Source: Phascolomyces articulosus (lineage: Eukaryota > Mucoromycota > Mucoromycetes > Mucorales > Lichtheimiaceae). Taken from it: a stretch of DNA of 64,000 nucleotides. The DNA is taken from assembly GCA_025677815.1 (NCBI GenBank), contig JAIXMP010000011.1, positions 682,001-746,000 on the forward strand. The letters run 5' to 3'. The translations under genes and the position numbers were made by a program. Below, one piece after another: positions 45,780 to 56,537 of the stretch (position 1 is its first letter; each line of letters starts with the position of its first letter). The notes under the pieces were generated by a model that made no database searches, was not told the DNA's origin, and saw only the letters and a list, made by a program, of their open reading frames with translations.

Positions 45780-47330
45780 AAGTTAATTAACATTGAAGTA
45801 ACTGTTGTCGTTTGGGTACTTCTTTGGAATGTATTTTACGTAACGCTAAAGTGGTTCTGGCGCTGACATTATTCGGCCAAAACGTTTCTTGGTGATAGAC
45901 GTGTCACCAATGAGTAGACCATATATGTAAAAAGGAGTGATGGCAATGACATCTTCAAAATCCAACCTAAACTTTAGGCGGGTTGATAAAGAAGGAGTGG
46001 ACAGGGATAGAATATGACCAATTCCCAGATTGGTTAGTTGTGTAGAAAACGATTAACAATTGTTTACCAAATTAGTTGCTTACATGGACATTGCCAAAAG
46101 AAATGTATTATCGTATCCAGTTCGTAGCAAAAGACGCAATTAGATGATGTGAAAACTCGTGGTATCAATTGATTTAAGCTTTGTTTACAGGATATTTTTT
46201 TTATGAAGTAGGCGCCACTATATACTATGTCCTCTTTGTGGAAAACTACAGTATTAAAAATATTTCCATTTTATTTTGGATCCTCTTCTATGATACCAGT
46301 TGGTAATTGTTGTAATGGTTTTATATGCTGTTGGTGGTATTCTTTTGTATTAAGGCCAATAATAGAAATGTTGTTAAAACCGGTCATAGAAATGAAATTA
46401 TTATTGTGTAGTGAGAGAGATGGAGGAAATAAAACTGACGATATGTCGTTGCTGTTGTTATTGTTGAGGAAACGATTAAATTCAGGTATAAATATATACT
46501 CATGTGAATGGATATGTTAAAAAAATTACGAATTTTATGTTGGCGACTTTTACGTTCGTTTGTTGGCTGTCGCTGTAGCTGTTGGTTTATATGATCATAG
46601 TAAAAAGCACCTTTAATGGATAGGTCGAGCCATTGTTGCTGCTGCTGTTGAAAAGTAGTATTGGGTGATAAATTATTGCCATTGGTGAATATACTCGTAA
46701 GAGGGATATCCAGAACTGTTTGACGATTAAAAATCGTTCCATGCAGCTGAAAGCTTTAAACTGTCAATGCAATGAAAGAGAGATTTTAAGAGGCTGAAAG
46801 AAGTTAATGGCGAGGTATAGCGTTGAGAAAATAGTATTGGGTACAACGGTGATGACGCTTGGGAATATAGCTGTAAACAGTGACGAATGGACGCAAAGAT
46901 GAAAGAGTTGGATTATTCTGTAGATGCCGCTTGTAAAAGAGGTAATACCTATGGTAATTGGAGAATCAAGAACCGCAAGTCCACCTTCTTTAAGAAATCT
47001 GGCGCAAGTTGCGAAACTAAACGGTGGAAATGCTTTTTGAATGACGAATTTGTAAACGATCGAACGTAGCTGTCTCATATAAGTTTTGGTAATAGGAAGA
47101 ATACGGATACAATGCCAGATTTTGCTGAGTAGTAAAGAATTAGCGATTAAACCACGACCTTGAATTGATTATAATCGGGTTGATAAAAGTTGTGCATGTA
47201 ATTCCACTTCATATGGATGTTATGGGAACAAAAGCTGATGTATAGCAACTGCGCATTTTCTTTGTATTCGCGTTTAAGCTTTATTGCTGAGTCCGTTTGC
47301 CACCATTTTGGAGGCATGCAATGACTACTT
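45780..47330 (-). mobile_element. LINE (non-LTR retrotransposon) 3' remnant, minus strand
   Basis: Degenerate C-terminal part of a LINE reverse-transcriptase polyprotein. In order on the minus strand it has a SLILYYSAK...VFFLLPKLI block (about 47,160-47,085), then LRSIVYKFVIQKAFPPFSFA...CARFLKEGGLAVLD (about 47,075-46,955; ORF 47,078-46,764). The zinc-knuckle region at the end is SSNCVFCYELDTIIHFFWQCP (about 46,155-46,090). The last motif is the zf-RVT signature found after the reverse transcriptase in many plant, fungal and animal LINEs. Several frameshifts and stops; the endonuclease and catalytic RT core are not visible. Confidence 0.7.
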
Positions 47331-48125
47331 ATTTGCTCGGTTAGCAATATACCATATTAAAAAAAAAAGAGGATTGATTTGTTGCCCACATGTCGATCCT
47401 CCCAAATTTTGGTAATTATATGTTGTTTTAGTTTATATATTTTCTTTGTCCTTTGTCCTATATCTGAAGCTTTTTTTTTTATTTTAGAATATAGTAATCT
47501 CTTAATGAGATAGCTAGTAAGGATCGAATCCCACACAATCTTTGCGACAATGGACCCCAAACTGTCAAAAGAAAATTGGTTTCGGTCATTCTTTGACGGG
47601 TGATTGAATTGCTGACTTGTTTTTGAGTTCGAAGCGTTTCCAATCTATGTATTATAAATAAAACTGTGTCATTAATTGTGTAGTAGCATTGCTTTAATAT
47701 AGTACATACACTAATCTCAACACCTGAAGCTCATTTTGAGATTTTTAGTTGTTGTATCCGCGATTTTGGAGTTTAGAGATATTCTGCTTCTTCTGTATTA
47801 TTATATTCTTCACAAAGCTATTATTACCATGGCTCGGTTAATTGACTGAACATGGATTAATGCATGTCATTGCAATTAATACCTTGTGTATCTTGTTAAT
47901 AGCATTCACAAGTCCTGGTGCTAACTGTTTTACTTCAACTTTGTATTGTTCCTCATACGCCTATTTCAATTCTTCCTATTTAGACCCAATAATTGAACGC
48001 TCGCAGTTGCTATTTTCATCAACGAAGTCTGATATTTTTGACATGCTTGTGCTATATAAAACAGATTTGAGCCATTGTATCCTTAAACAGATATCGTACC
48101 AAATAAGTAGCAATAATTTTAATAC
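47331..48125. other. Gap between LINE and Helitron relics
   Basis: No supported gene. The open frame at 47,842-48,135 (plus) starts at a non-ATG codon and overlaps a transposon relic; treated as chance. Confidence 0.4.
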
Positions 48126-48340
48126 TTCATTGTAAATAAACGGTATAATGCATGAGGGTGCTGGTAAGTATTTGCTTGATCAAGACAATCACTCCATTCT
48201 TGTTGCCAGTAATTAGACCACATCTTCTAGCAGCAGCTTGGAAAGAAGGCATTTTTTTCACCTCTATTAATCGTACGCATATCTTCAAATGATTTACCAC
48301 CAGGTACGTGACACAACAAAAGCCGAAGATGGTATTTTCA
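48126..48340 (-). mobile_element. Helitron helicase remnant, minus strand
   Basis: Reading the minus strand across three frame segments gives a collinear match to the Helitron helicase region between Rep and the Pif1-type ATPase. It begins KYHLRLLLCHVPGGKSFEDM-RTINR (about 48,337-48,260), continues MPSFQAAARRCGLITGN (about 48,255-48,205), and ends with EWSDCLDQANTYQHPHALYR-LF (about 48,200-48,130). The expected family pattern is YYLRLLL..V.G..SFEDLRT..G....TF..AA...GLL.DD.EW..CL.EA......LR.LF. Two frameshifts and no ATPase motifs nearby, so a dead fragment. Confidence 0.75.
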
Positions 48341-48454
48341 ACCTGGAAATACATAAACACATATTATTATATATCAAGCAACATTTCGAACAACAAATTG
48401 ACAGCACTCTATAGTATAAAAAAAATTATTCATATACTAAGTACATACAAATAA

Positions 48455-48589
48455 AACTACTTTTATATCTGTATAATCTTGTGTGGTAATCAGATATTTA
48501 TCTTTGACATAAGGATGGGAACGCTGGATAAAATCTTCAACGATTTCTTCGAGACGTTTTCTTATCAACCATCTAACTTCCTCAGTCAT
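48455..48589 (-). other. Possible orphan exon, minus strand
   Basis: From an ATG at 48,589 (minus) the frame reads MTEEVRWLIRKRLEEIVEDF...YLITTQDYTDIK to a GTAGTT donor near 48,460. It is charged, helical and free of stops, and could splice in phase to an open frame that overlaps the Helitron relic. I do not recognise it and cannot tell whether it is a gene fragment captured by the Helitron or chance. Confidence 0.25.
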
Positions 48590-48619
48590 GATACAAATAT
48601 ACATCGTAATCTTTGTCTT

Positions 48620-49200
48620 TGCCTGTATTTACATTTAAATGCATTTAATTGTATTTAAAAAGTTCAAAGGTATTACATGTAATCCTCCGATTTTAATGAT
48701 GATAAGGTACCTTTAAATACATATAAATACATTTAATCTCATTTAAATGGTCCTATTGTATGCTCATATTTCATACACTAGTGTATAGTTTATCATGGTT
48801 ACGTTGTGCAACTTCCTGTGGCGTTTTATTTGCTACTATTATTGTTTACCATTGGTGCCATAGCATGTTACCCTTCGTTACAACTTTACACTTCAGACAA
48901 TCGCGATATTGCATATCACACTGATAGCTACCAAAATCCATTATTATTATATGTTACTCTGCTCAAAACTCAATATTTTGTATTATTCTCTAACCCTTTC
49001 TAATCCAAGAAAACGAGAAAAGTAATAAAAGACGAATGTGGGAAACACTTGTCACATGATGAACATACTTTAAATGCATTTAAATGTTAAGCATTGTCAC
49101 ATTTATATATCTTTAAACTTAAATAAAAGTAACAAATGTGAATACAGGTAAAAAATGTAAATAAAGCATCAATCTAACATTTAAAAGCATTTAAAGACAA
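48620..49200. repeat. Cluster of TTTAAATGCATTTAAA-type palindromes
   Basis: ACATTTAAATGCATTTAA occurs near 48,630 and, inverted, near 49,071-49,088. Several shorter ATTTAAAT/CATTTAAA variants lie near 48,710-48,745 and 49,170-49,195. The near-identical outer copies in inverted orientation about 430 bp apart could be termini of a small non-autonomous element. Because the core is itself palindromic, chance AT-richness cannot be ruled out. A TA microsatellite and an A-run follow (about 49,217-49,272). Confidence 0.4.
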
Positions 49201-49444
49201 TACCAAACCTCCAATGTATATATATATATATATATATAATAAATGGAAAAGACAAAAAAAAAAAAAAAAAAAGAAACGCGTGTAAGTTGGTGATGATTCA
49301 AAATATTTATGCTAGTCACTGTTTACTTCGGATTGAACTAGGCGAAAATGAGTGTTCAGATTCGCCTAGAGTTCAAATTCGCCTGTAACACAATGATTAA
49401 TTCTCTTTTCTTTTCTTTTCTCTTTGTTTTATCTCATGATTATA

Positions 49445-50893
49445 ATGGGTACAGGTATGTAATAAAGTATTTTGTTATGTAACTTTTCTAAAATGCTACA
49501 TTGCTATATACTACTTTATCACTTTACCATCATAATAATAATAATCAAAAAACCTGATGGCAATAATTATGTTTATTTATATTTTTTTTTAAAATAAGAA
49601 CGCACTCCTGATACCGATGGCCAAGAAACTTGGTGCCAAAATAGACAACCAGTGCAAGCGCATCATTGTTATTGTATAATAAATCAGTCTTTGCGCTCTA
49701 CTCATAATAATACTGACGACATTGTTATTATCAATGAAAGCAGCAGTAATAATAATACTATCAGAAGCAGTAAAATTACTTCTTCTTCTGCTCATGTTCT
49801 GAAGCCTAAAGATAGGATATTTGAAGTGTCGCAACTACCCGCAAAATTCCGAAGTTCTAAAGCGTTTTATCTAAATAACGAAGACCATGTATTCCAAGTA
49901 AGAGCAAGTCAGATTTTAGAAGCACGGAAGAAACTCCACCCAAACGATTTGACAACAAAGGAAACGGTACGTATAATTTTTATTTTTTTTTAAAAAAAAA
50001 GAGAATGCATTATAGTACCAAAAAAAACCACTATCATCGATTACATATTTATATTTCCCTCCCATACCTATATATCATCAAATTTGATGAATACGTACAT
50101 GTGCTTATTTATGAATCTTTGCTTTTGTTTATAGGCATCCCAACTAGATAGCATCCTTTCCGAAGATTTGCTTTCAAGTATAAAAAGTATTTTAGTTGCC
50201 ACAAACCCGCATGTCTCATCCAATCGAACGAATCAACTTGCATATTATAATTGGGTTATTGTTGATCTTTGTAGACGTATGTCTATTATTCAAAACCGGG
50301 TTATTCATCGATATGGTAACATCAACAAGGAAAGTCGAATGCGTCCAGTTATTGAGCATTTACTGAATGATCCAAATATTGTTGGGTAAGAAAACAATAC
50401 AAAACTAAAGGAATAATGACCTTTTGACTGACAATAAAACAGGATTTTTTGTTGTTGTTATTGTCGATCAAACAATAAAGGGGGTGGCGGATAAAAATGC
50501 TGTTTGTTACTTACATAATATACATGACTATTCTTTTTGCGTAGTATTACATCTTCTGGTACTACCAAGGCTTCAATATCGATCTACGCCAAGTTGGATG
50601 ATGGAGAGTACGCTGATTATTTTACCCCATTTGTTGAATCAAAAAGAAGTCGGATTCTTGATATTGTAGAACAATTTGGTGACGAGATTTGTCTTTTCAC
50701 CGAATTCATCGATATCAAGCAGATTGGTGACATGGAGGAACAAGAATATCAAGATTTCTTACATGATTTATATTTGATTAAAGATGGCTTGGAACCACGT
50801 ATTCAAAATATTCACTTTATATTTGACGATAGTTTTCCTATTGCATCCTATAACAAAGTGACTTTCCTTAATCCTAAAAACAATCATCCATAA
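49445..50893 (+). CDS. Tandem-array protein family member A, unknown function
   Basis: Model: exons 49,445-49,454, 49,599-49,966, 50,135-50,385 and 50,545-50,893, all in phase, giving 325 residues. The first mini-exon (ATGGGTACAG) is tentative. The Ser/Asn-rich N-terminal part (INESSSNNNTIRSSKITSSS) looks disordered. The conserved core has two blocks: AYYNWVIVDLCRRMSIIQNR (about 50,240-50,300), and DYFTPFVESKRSRIL...FGDEICLFTEFIDIKQIGDM (about 50,613-50,735) followed by FLHDLYLIKDGL. Two paralogues follow downstream on the same strand with the same last intron (position and phase). No signal peptide, membrane helix or known catalytic motif is visible. I do not recognise the family. Retained frame and splice sites suggest this copy is functional. 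Confidence 0.7.
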
Positions 50894-51439
50894 AAAAACA
50901 CGTTGTTTTTCAATTGTTACTTTTAAATGAACGGATACCATTGCTATATATTTAATGCAGATGGATTGATGTTAAGTATGCGGTTACACAAACATCGCCA
51001 CTTGCATTGATGGCCTGTGGTCAAGAATGATAACACTGTGATCATCATATTTTATGTGTTTTATTATGCTCACCCTAATAAAATGACGATTTAAAATAAA
51101 ATGTTGTTAAAAAATACATTTCATACAGGCTGTAAAGAAAAAGAGGATCATGTTCATTGTTTATACCCCAACTTGTCCTTGATTAGATTAAAATTTATAT
51201 TTTATTATGGAAGACTAATTCGACCTGCGCCTATATGTATGTAGTTAATTCTTGTGTTTCTTTGTGTTTAAGAGAGACTACATCATCAGCTAAAAAAAAA
51301 ATTGTATATATCCATATGGAATGATCTTTTTTTAAGCTTTTGCTGTTTTTAACCAGGTAAATAAAATTAAAAATATACTGTCCAATACTTTTTTTCGATT
51401 CCTTTTTCCATATCACTATTATTTTATACAGAAAAAAAA
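50894..51439. other. Spacer between array members A and B
   Basis: No gene seen; AT-rich with A/T homopolymers. Confidence 0.5.
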
Positions 51440-53042
51440 ATGAATCATCAAGATGAGCACATAGCAGGTATATATAAACTATGGTGGAATTAGTCAATAT
51501 TTTTTTAAAAAATAACTAATATAATGTACGTATACTAGATTTACCACCGCAACACAACAAAGATTATAAAAAAGATAGCTACTCATATATTATTGAATCA
51601 GCCCATATGAGTACGACAAGCTGGTATAAAATGCCACGTATTGATAATAATAATAATGAAGTTGACTCTGTTGACGATATATCGTCATGTAATGGTAAAA
51701 ATAAGAATACATAGTAATATTATATATTATTATTATTAACATCTTTGAAAAATGAAAGCTCTATTCTTTAACTATGTGCCTAATGTACATTATACTTTAT
51801 TGACACTGTGTTTTATTCTTATATTAGACCGTTTGTCTCGCGTTGTTTCTAGTGGCGGGAATAATAATAGTTCAGTTACTGATGATGACAACAGATCTTG
51901 CTTTACATTATCCTCAAAAACAAACACCACAACAAACAACCCAGAAAGTAAGATTTATTATTAAACTTCAATGAAAAAGAATAATTCATGATACGTAATA
52001 TTATTCAAACGTTGTTAATTCACTACAAATATATTATTATTGTGTATAGCAAAAATACCTTTACGTTGAAACAAGCTTATTTTTTTATGCTCTACTAAAG
52101 AGTTGAAATGCAGAATGAACGATTTGAAAGTGCAAAAAAAAGATTATAGATCCGATTCAATTGTCGACTTTGACAACAGTAAGTAATATAGATTCATACT
52201 ATTACTTTTTTTTATCAAGACAAAATGATAACAATAATAACAGTAAAATTATTTACATTTATTATCAACAACATGCTTGTATTATAATATATTCATAGGC
52301 CAAGCAGCTTGAAGAACTCAAAACGGCTGACCTTTTACATAGCATTATTGAAATATCCAATGCAAGAAATCCACAAATACAACATGTGAGAAATACCTCC
52401 TTGACCTATTATAACTGGTTGATCGTGGATCTTTGTAGGCTGATAGAAATTGTGGAACAACGGTTTTGCAGAGAATATGGGGAAAGCTGTGAAGGGCAGT
52501 TTCGGAGACAACTTATTATGAAAGCTGCCGACAAGGTTTCATTTCAGTAAGTAGTAGCATAACATATTATATTTGCAATTGACAATAAGAGAAGCACACT
52601 AATTTTTCTATTTTAATGTTTTTGTACATTACAATATTGAGTCCACTAACAATAATAATCATAATTATACAAACCGATATTTATTTGTTGTGTAATTTTT
52701 ATCAAACAACAATATAGCATTCCAAAAACATGCTCTTATGGAATCACAAAGGATAATGAATTTTCTGATTATTTTGTACCATTTGTTCGCAAAAAACGGG
52801 AGCAAGTTCTACGTGTGATAGAATTATTAGAAGACGAAATTTGTCTCTTCGCCGAGTTTATCGACATCAAACGTATCGGCGACATGAAGACAAATGAATA
52901 TAGTTCATTTTACCACGATCTCCTTTTATGTAAGAATCGTACCAAAGAGAGACTAGTAGCTGCGACGAAGGATATGGAATCGCAGTTCCATGGCGATCCA
53001 ACAAAGCCATACAGTAAGATTGAATTATTAAATTGCAATTAA
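51440..53042 (+). CDS. Tandem-array protein family member B, unknown function (frame break in exon 4)
   Basis: Exons inferred at 51,440-51,467, 51,539-51,694, 51,828-51,947, 52,103-52,178, 52,299-52,546 and 52,718-53,042. Exons 1-3 are open and join in phase 1. They encode an N-terminal low-complexity region (SWYKMPRIDNNNNEVDSVDD; SSGGNNNSSVTDDDNRSC). Exons 5-6 encode the core: YYNWLIVDLCRLIEIVEQRF, then DYFVPFVRKKREQVLRVIEL, EDEICLFAEFIDIKRIGDMK and SSFYHDLLLCKNR. Exon 4 changes frame at an A8 run (52,133-52,140): NERFESAKK before it, DPIQLSTLTT after it. One extra A would restore collinearity with member A. This is either a homopolymer error or a real lesion. Otherwise it appears to be a complete gene; function unknown. 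Confidence 0.6.
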
Positions 53043-55021
53043 TAGAATGTAATGGTTGCTATTATTTCTGTTATATTGATCAGGTACTACATCTTAATAA
53101 TGTAATTATATATTATGATGAGACACTACTTCTAGCATACCCTTTGGTTTTTCTTCTCTCTTTCTTTATCATTTATTATTTTTTTTTCATGTTTTACTGT
53201 CGCGTTTCTTTGCTTACTGTACCTATACTCATTACTATATTAGATGATATATATCAAAAGATTATTATTATAATAACAAAAAAAATATCATCAGCTCAAT
53301 TTTTCAGAATATAGCATGCACATTATGAGCTTTTTAACCACTTGTTTCTTATTTTGATTCTGTCGATCATATCAGTACGTACATTATCCACTGGGTTATT
53401 TTTACCATTTCATATGGAATAGCCTTTTTTGTAGAAAGTCGAATATGGTGTTGTTTATTAGAACAACAACATAAATAAATATGTTATACTCTTCCCTCCT
53501 CTCGACAATCATCACTATTAAACTTGCTTTAATGTATAAATATAACTTCTCTAACCACAAAAATAAATATACCCAACCATGGCAATGGAAATCACCTTTC
53601 AACTTTTGCAATACTAATAATAAAAGTGCTGTGTGACTGATAAAGCTCATAAAAAAGGTATTAAAAAACAATATTTATACAAGTTTTGGCACTGCAAATA
53701 ACTAAATATTTGATAGTAGAAGAAAATATACTTCCCCATGAAAACAGTAACAAGAATAGTGATATAAGATAGAGAGAAGCTATATCAAACTTTTTATTGT
53801 TATATTTAAAGAAGTAAGCAAATTTATAGCAACATTATATATATACTCGTGTAAAGATAAATTTCTATATTATGTCTCGCCAAGATTAAAAAAAACCTTA
53901 AGGTTATTTCGTTGTAATCGAAGACAATCAAAATACTATCTCTACTTCAATCCTACCCATCACAGAAGAATGAGAAAAAGTGGGTAAGCAGCAGACAATT
54001 ATTTATATCGCCAAGAAAGGGATACTTATAGATATGTTGTCATTCGTTTGCATATGTTGTTTTTTATTACCATATATTAGTAATGATGGAAAGATAGTTT
54101 TGTTCAATTATTCATAAACTTATTTTTATGTTCTATTGAAGAATTAAGCCTAAGAGTACACTCTTTTAAGAAAAAAAATAAGTAAATATTAGACCACTGG
54201 TACTGTCAACAGTAGCAACAGTAAGTAATAATAGGATGTAATAGCATGGTGCTTTTTTATTTTCTGTCAAAAGTGTAAGAAAAGTAAGATATTAATTTTG
54301 TTAACAACGCCGTATCTATTAGTCAATATATGACAATTCTTCCTTTTTTCTCTATCTTTCTAATTCATTGTTACAGTTTATCATATTATTATTACAATAT
54401 TAGTACCTAATTATTATATAGAATGGTTTATAAATCACAACCTGAGTAAGAAACAGGGGAAGAGGCACAAAATGTTGGCTAGTACATATGGGTAAGATGT
54501 TCCGGTTTTTTTTTAATATTTAGGATAATAAAAAAAAACCTATTCACTTTCCAACACGTAGAGTACATTGTATATTGACCGCTTTTTTTTTCATTAGCCA
54601 TACTGTCCCTCTTTCTTTCGATTCTTAGTTCAAACACCCATTATTATATGATTGATACTTAGTGACTTACTGTCATACTTTATTAGATCCTAATAATGGC
54701 TATATACATCATTGGCAACATGTCCAAACTACGGCGTAGTGAATCCAATAGATTACATACAATTTTTTTATAAGTCCTCAATACATTGAGATTATAAAAA
54801 GCTCACTATAAAAAAAACATGGTAACCACAAAAAAATAAAGGCACTTTTGTCTTTTACCTCTGGCAGCTTTTTGCATAGTAAAACAATCATTAGCCCTCT
54901 TTTTTAATTTATCAAAAATAAAATAAATATAAATATTATAGGAATGCATATATCACTTTTTTAATAAGAGTTCTATAATTTTTCTGCTTTCCTTCTTTTA
55001 CTTGAACTCCATTATAACGCA
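53043..55021. other. Spacer between array members B and C, with a relic exon
   Basis: Mostly non-coding. The segment at about 54,120-54,233 resembles the exon 4 region of member B: both have a 'ttatg(t/c)tcta(t/c)t(g/a)aag' lead-in, and a 'caacagtaagtaata' donor context at the end. It is probably the remnant of a further, decayed array copy. Confidence 0.4.
54120..54233 (+). pseudogene. Relic of a fourth array member (exon 4-like)
   Basis: Sequence resemblance to the acceptor, short exon and donor of member B exon 4 (about 52,085-52,185), without an open frame. The flanking exons are not recognisable. This would make the array at least four units. Confidence 0.35.
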
Positions 55022-56537
55022 ATGACTGATTCGAATGGTAGAAATGGTGAACAATGGGGAATCATTCAATTCAAACAGTGACTAATGACAACTATGCAAT
55101 TTTTTTATCTAGAATATATACCGGTCAATGACGTTTTTGATAGTGAAAGTCAGCAAACAAGTAATAGCTCTTGGTACCATGGTACCTGGGACAACATGGC
55201 ACGATACAATGATAGAACGATGGATTCAATTGGCATCATGTCTTTGACGAATGGTAAAAAAGGATGGTTTATCAGCCATGATTGATAACAAGCGAGAAGA
55301 ATTCTTTTATTGAATAATTGACGATTATTTATTAGATACACCACTACCATCATATATTCCAGCACTCGGCCAAAATAATGATACAAGTTTAGCTAGTGGT
55401 GACGATAATAATAACAACATTACCAATCATCATGAGGAACAACAAGATACTAAAGGTAAAGATCCAATTATTTTACAGTGGGACTAACATATATAAAATA
55501 TGGGAGCAGTACCAGTAGGACTAAAAGTATGTGCTATAATAATAGTTTATCAAAAAGCTTCCTTCAAGTCCAATGTATATATCCTTATGTATGGTCCAGA
55601 TGAATTAAGGAACGAATGGAAGCCATTCAGTCCGAAAAAGGACAAATTCATACCAGGCATCTCACAACAGTGTCAACGATATAACCTACTATTTTCCTTA
55701 TATATCTGATACTAATAAGGGACCAGCATCTGTTTATGTGTATATGTTTTCAGCAGTTACTAATAATGGAAAAATGATGCATCATCATATATCCACCATT
55801 CAATAGGAACGGGGCCTTTTAAACTTGAAAACAAATGATTTGATTGAAAGTTTTACCAAAATATATTTGATTCGAAATCCCCTAATGCAATTTGTTCGGG
55901 ATAGCTGTCCCTCGTACTACAATTGGGTTATCGTTGACCTGTGCCGCCGTATGAATCTCATTGAATATCATTTTCGAAAGATATATAATGAAAACTATGA
56001 AGAAAAAATACGACGAAAAGTACTTGATTCACTAGCTAATGAAATACAATCTGGGCAGTAAGTTGTCTCTCTTTCTATTTACAGTCAGATAGACACTCTA
56101 TATAAAAATGATAAATCAATAGCGGATAGGGATACTACTCTTTCTTATGAATAAGGAAAGTTGATGGTGATTGCGATATCTAATTTATATCTATGAATCA
56201 TATTTACAGTATTGACAAGTATAATTCATTCGGACACACCAAAGACGATGAATATTTTGATTATTTCACCTGCTTTATTCCCAAAAAACGAACCCGGGTC
56301 TTGCGAATCACTAGAATTTTTGGGGATGAGATTTGTTTATTTACAGAATTCATTGATTTCAAAGCAATTGGAGATATGAAGCATGATGAATTTATTGCTT
56401 TTTATCATGATCTTTTACTTTGCAAGGATCGATTGAAAGAGTGTCTGGCAAAAGTCAGGGAAGATGTGAAGAAGGTGTTTCAAGGGGATCCTACCGAACC
56501 TTATAAAAGAGTAGATGTCCTGAATCATGAGATATAG
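55022..56537 (+). CDS. Tandem-array protein family member C, unknown function (frame break in exon 4)
   Basis: Exons inferred at 55,022-55,046, 55,113-55,253, 55,336-55,455, 55,600-55,669, 55,807-56,057 and 56,210-56,537. Exons 1-3 are open and phase-compatible; exon 3 has the same length (120 nt) as in member B, and exon 5 (251 nt) the same as in member A. The N-terminus is Asn/Asp/Ser-rich (SSWYHGTWDNMARYNDRTMD; SGDDNNNNITNHHEEQQD). The core reads SYYNWVIVDLCRRMNLIEYH, DYFTCFIPKKRTRVLRITRI, FGDEICLFTEFIDFKAIGDM and FYHDLLLCKDRLKECLAKVR, ending PYKRVDVLNHEI. Exon 4 again fails to connect: DELRNE in the incoming frame, RMEAIQSEKG...LTT in the outgoing one. The core exons are intact and under evident constraint. 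Unknown function. Confidence 0.6.

Noticed and set aside
48806..49003. ORF beginning with a hydrophobic, signal-like stretch.
   Set aside because: It has no ATG in frame (GTG start only), the in-frame upstream sequence is not leader-like, and it lies within AT-rich repeats.
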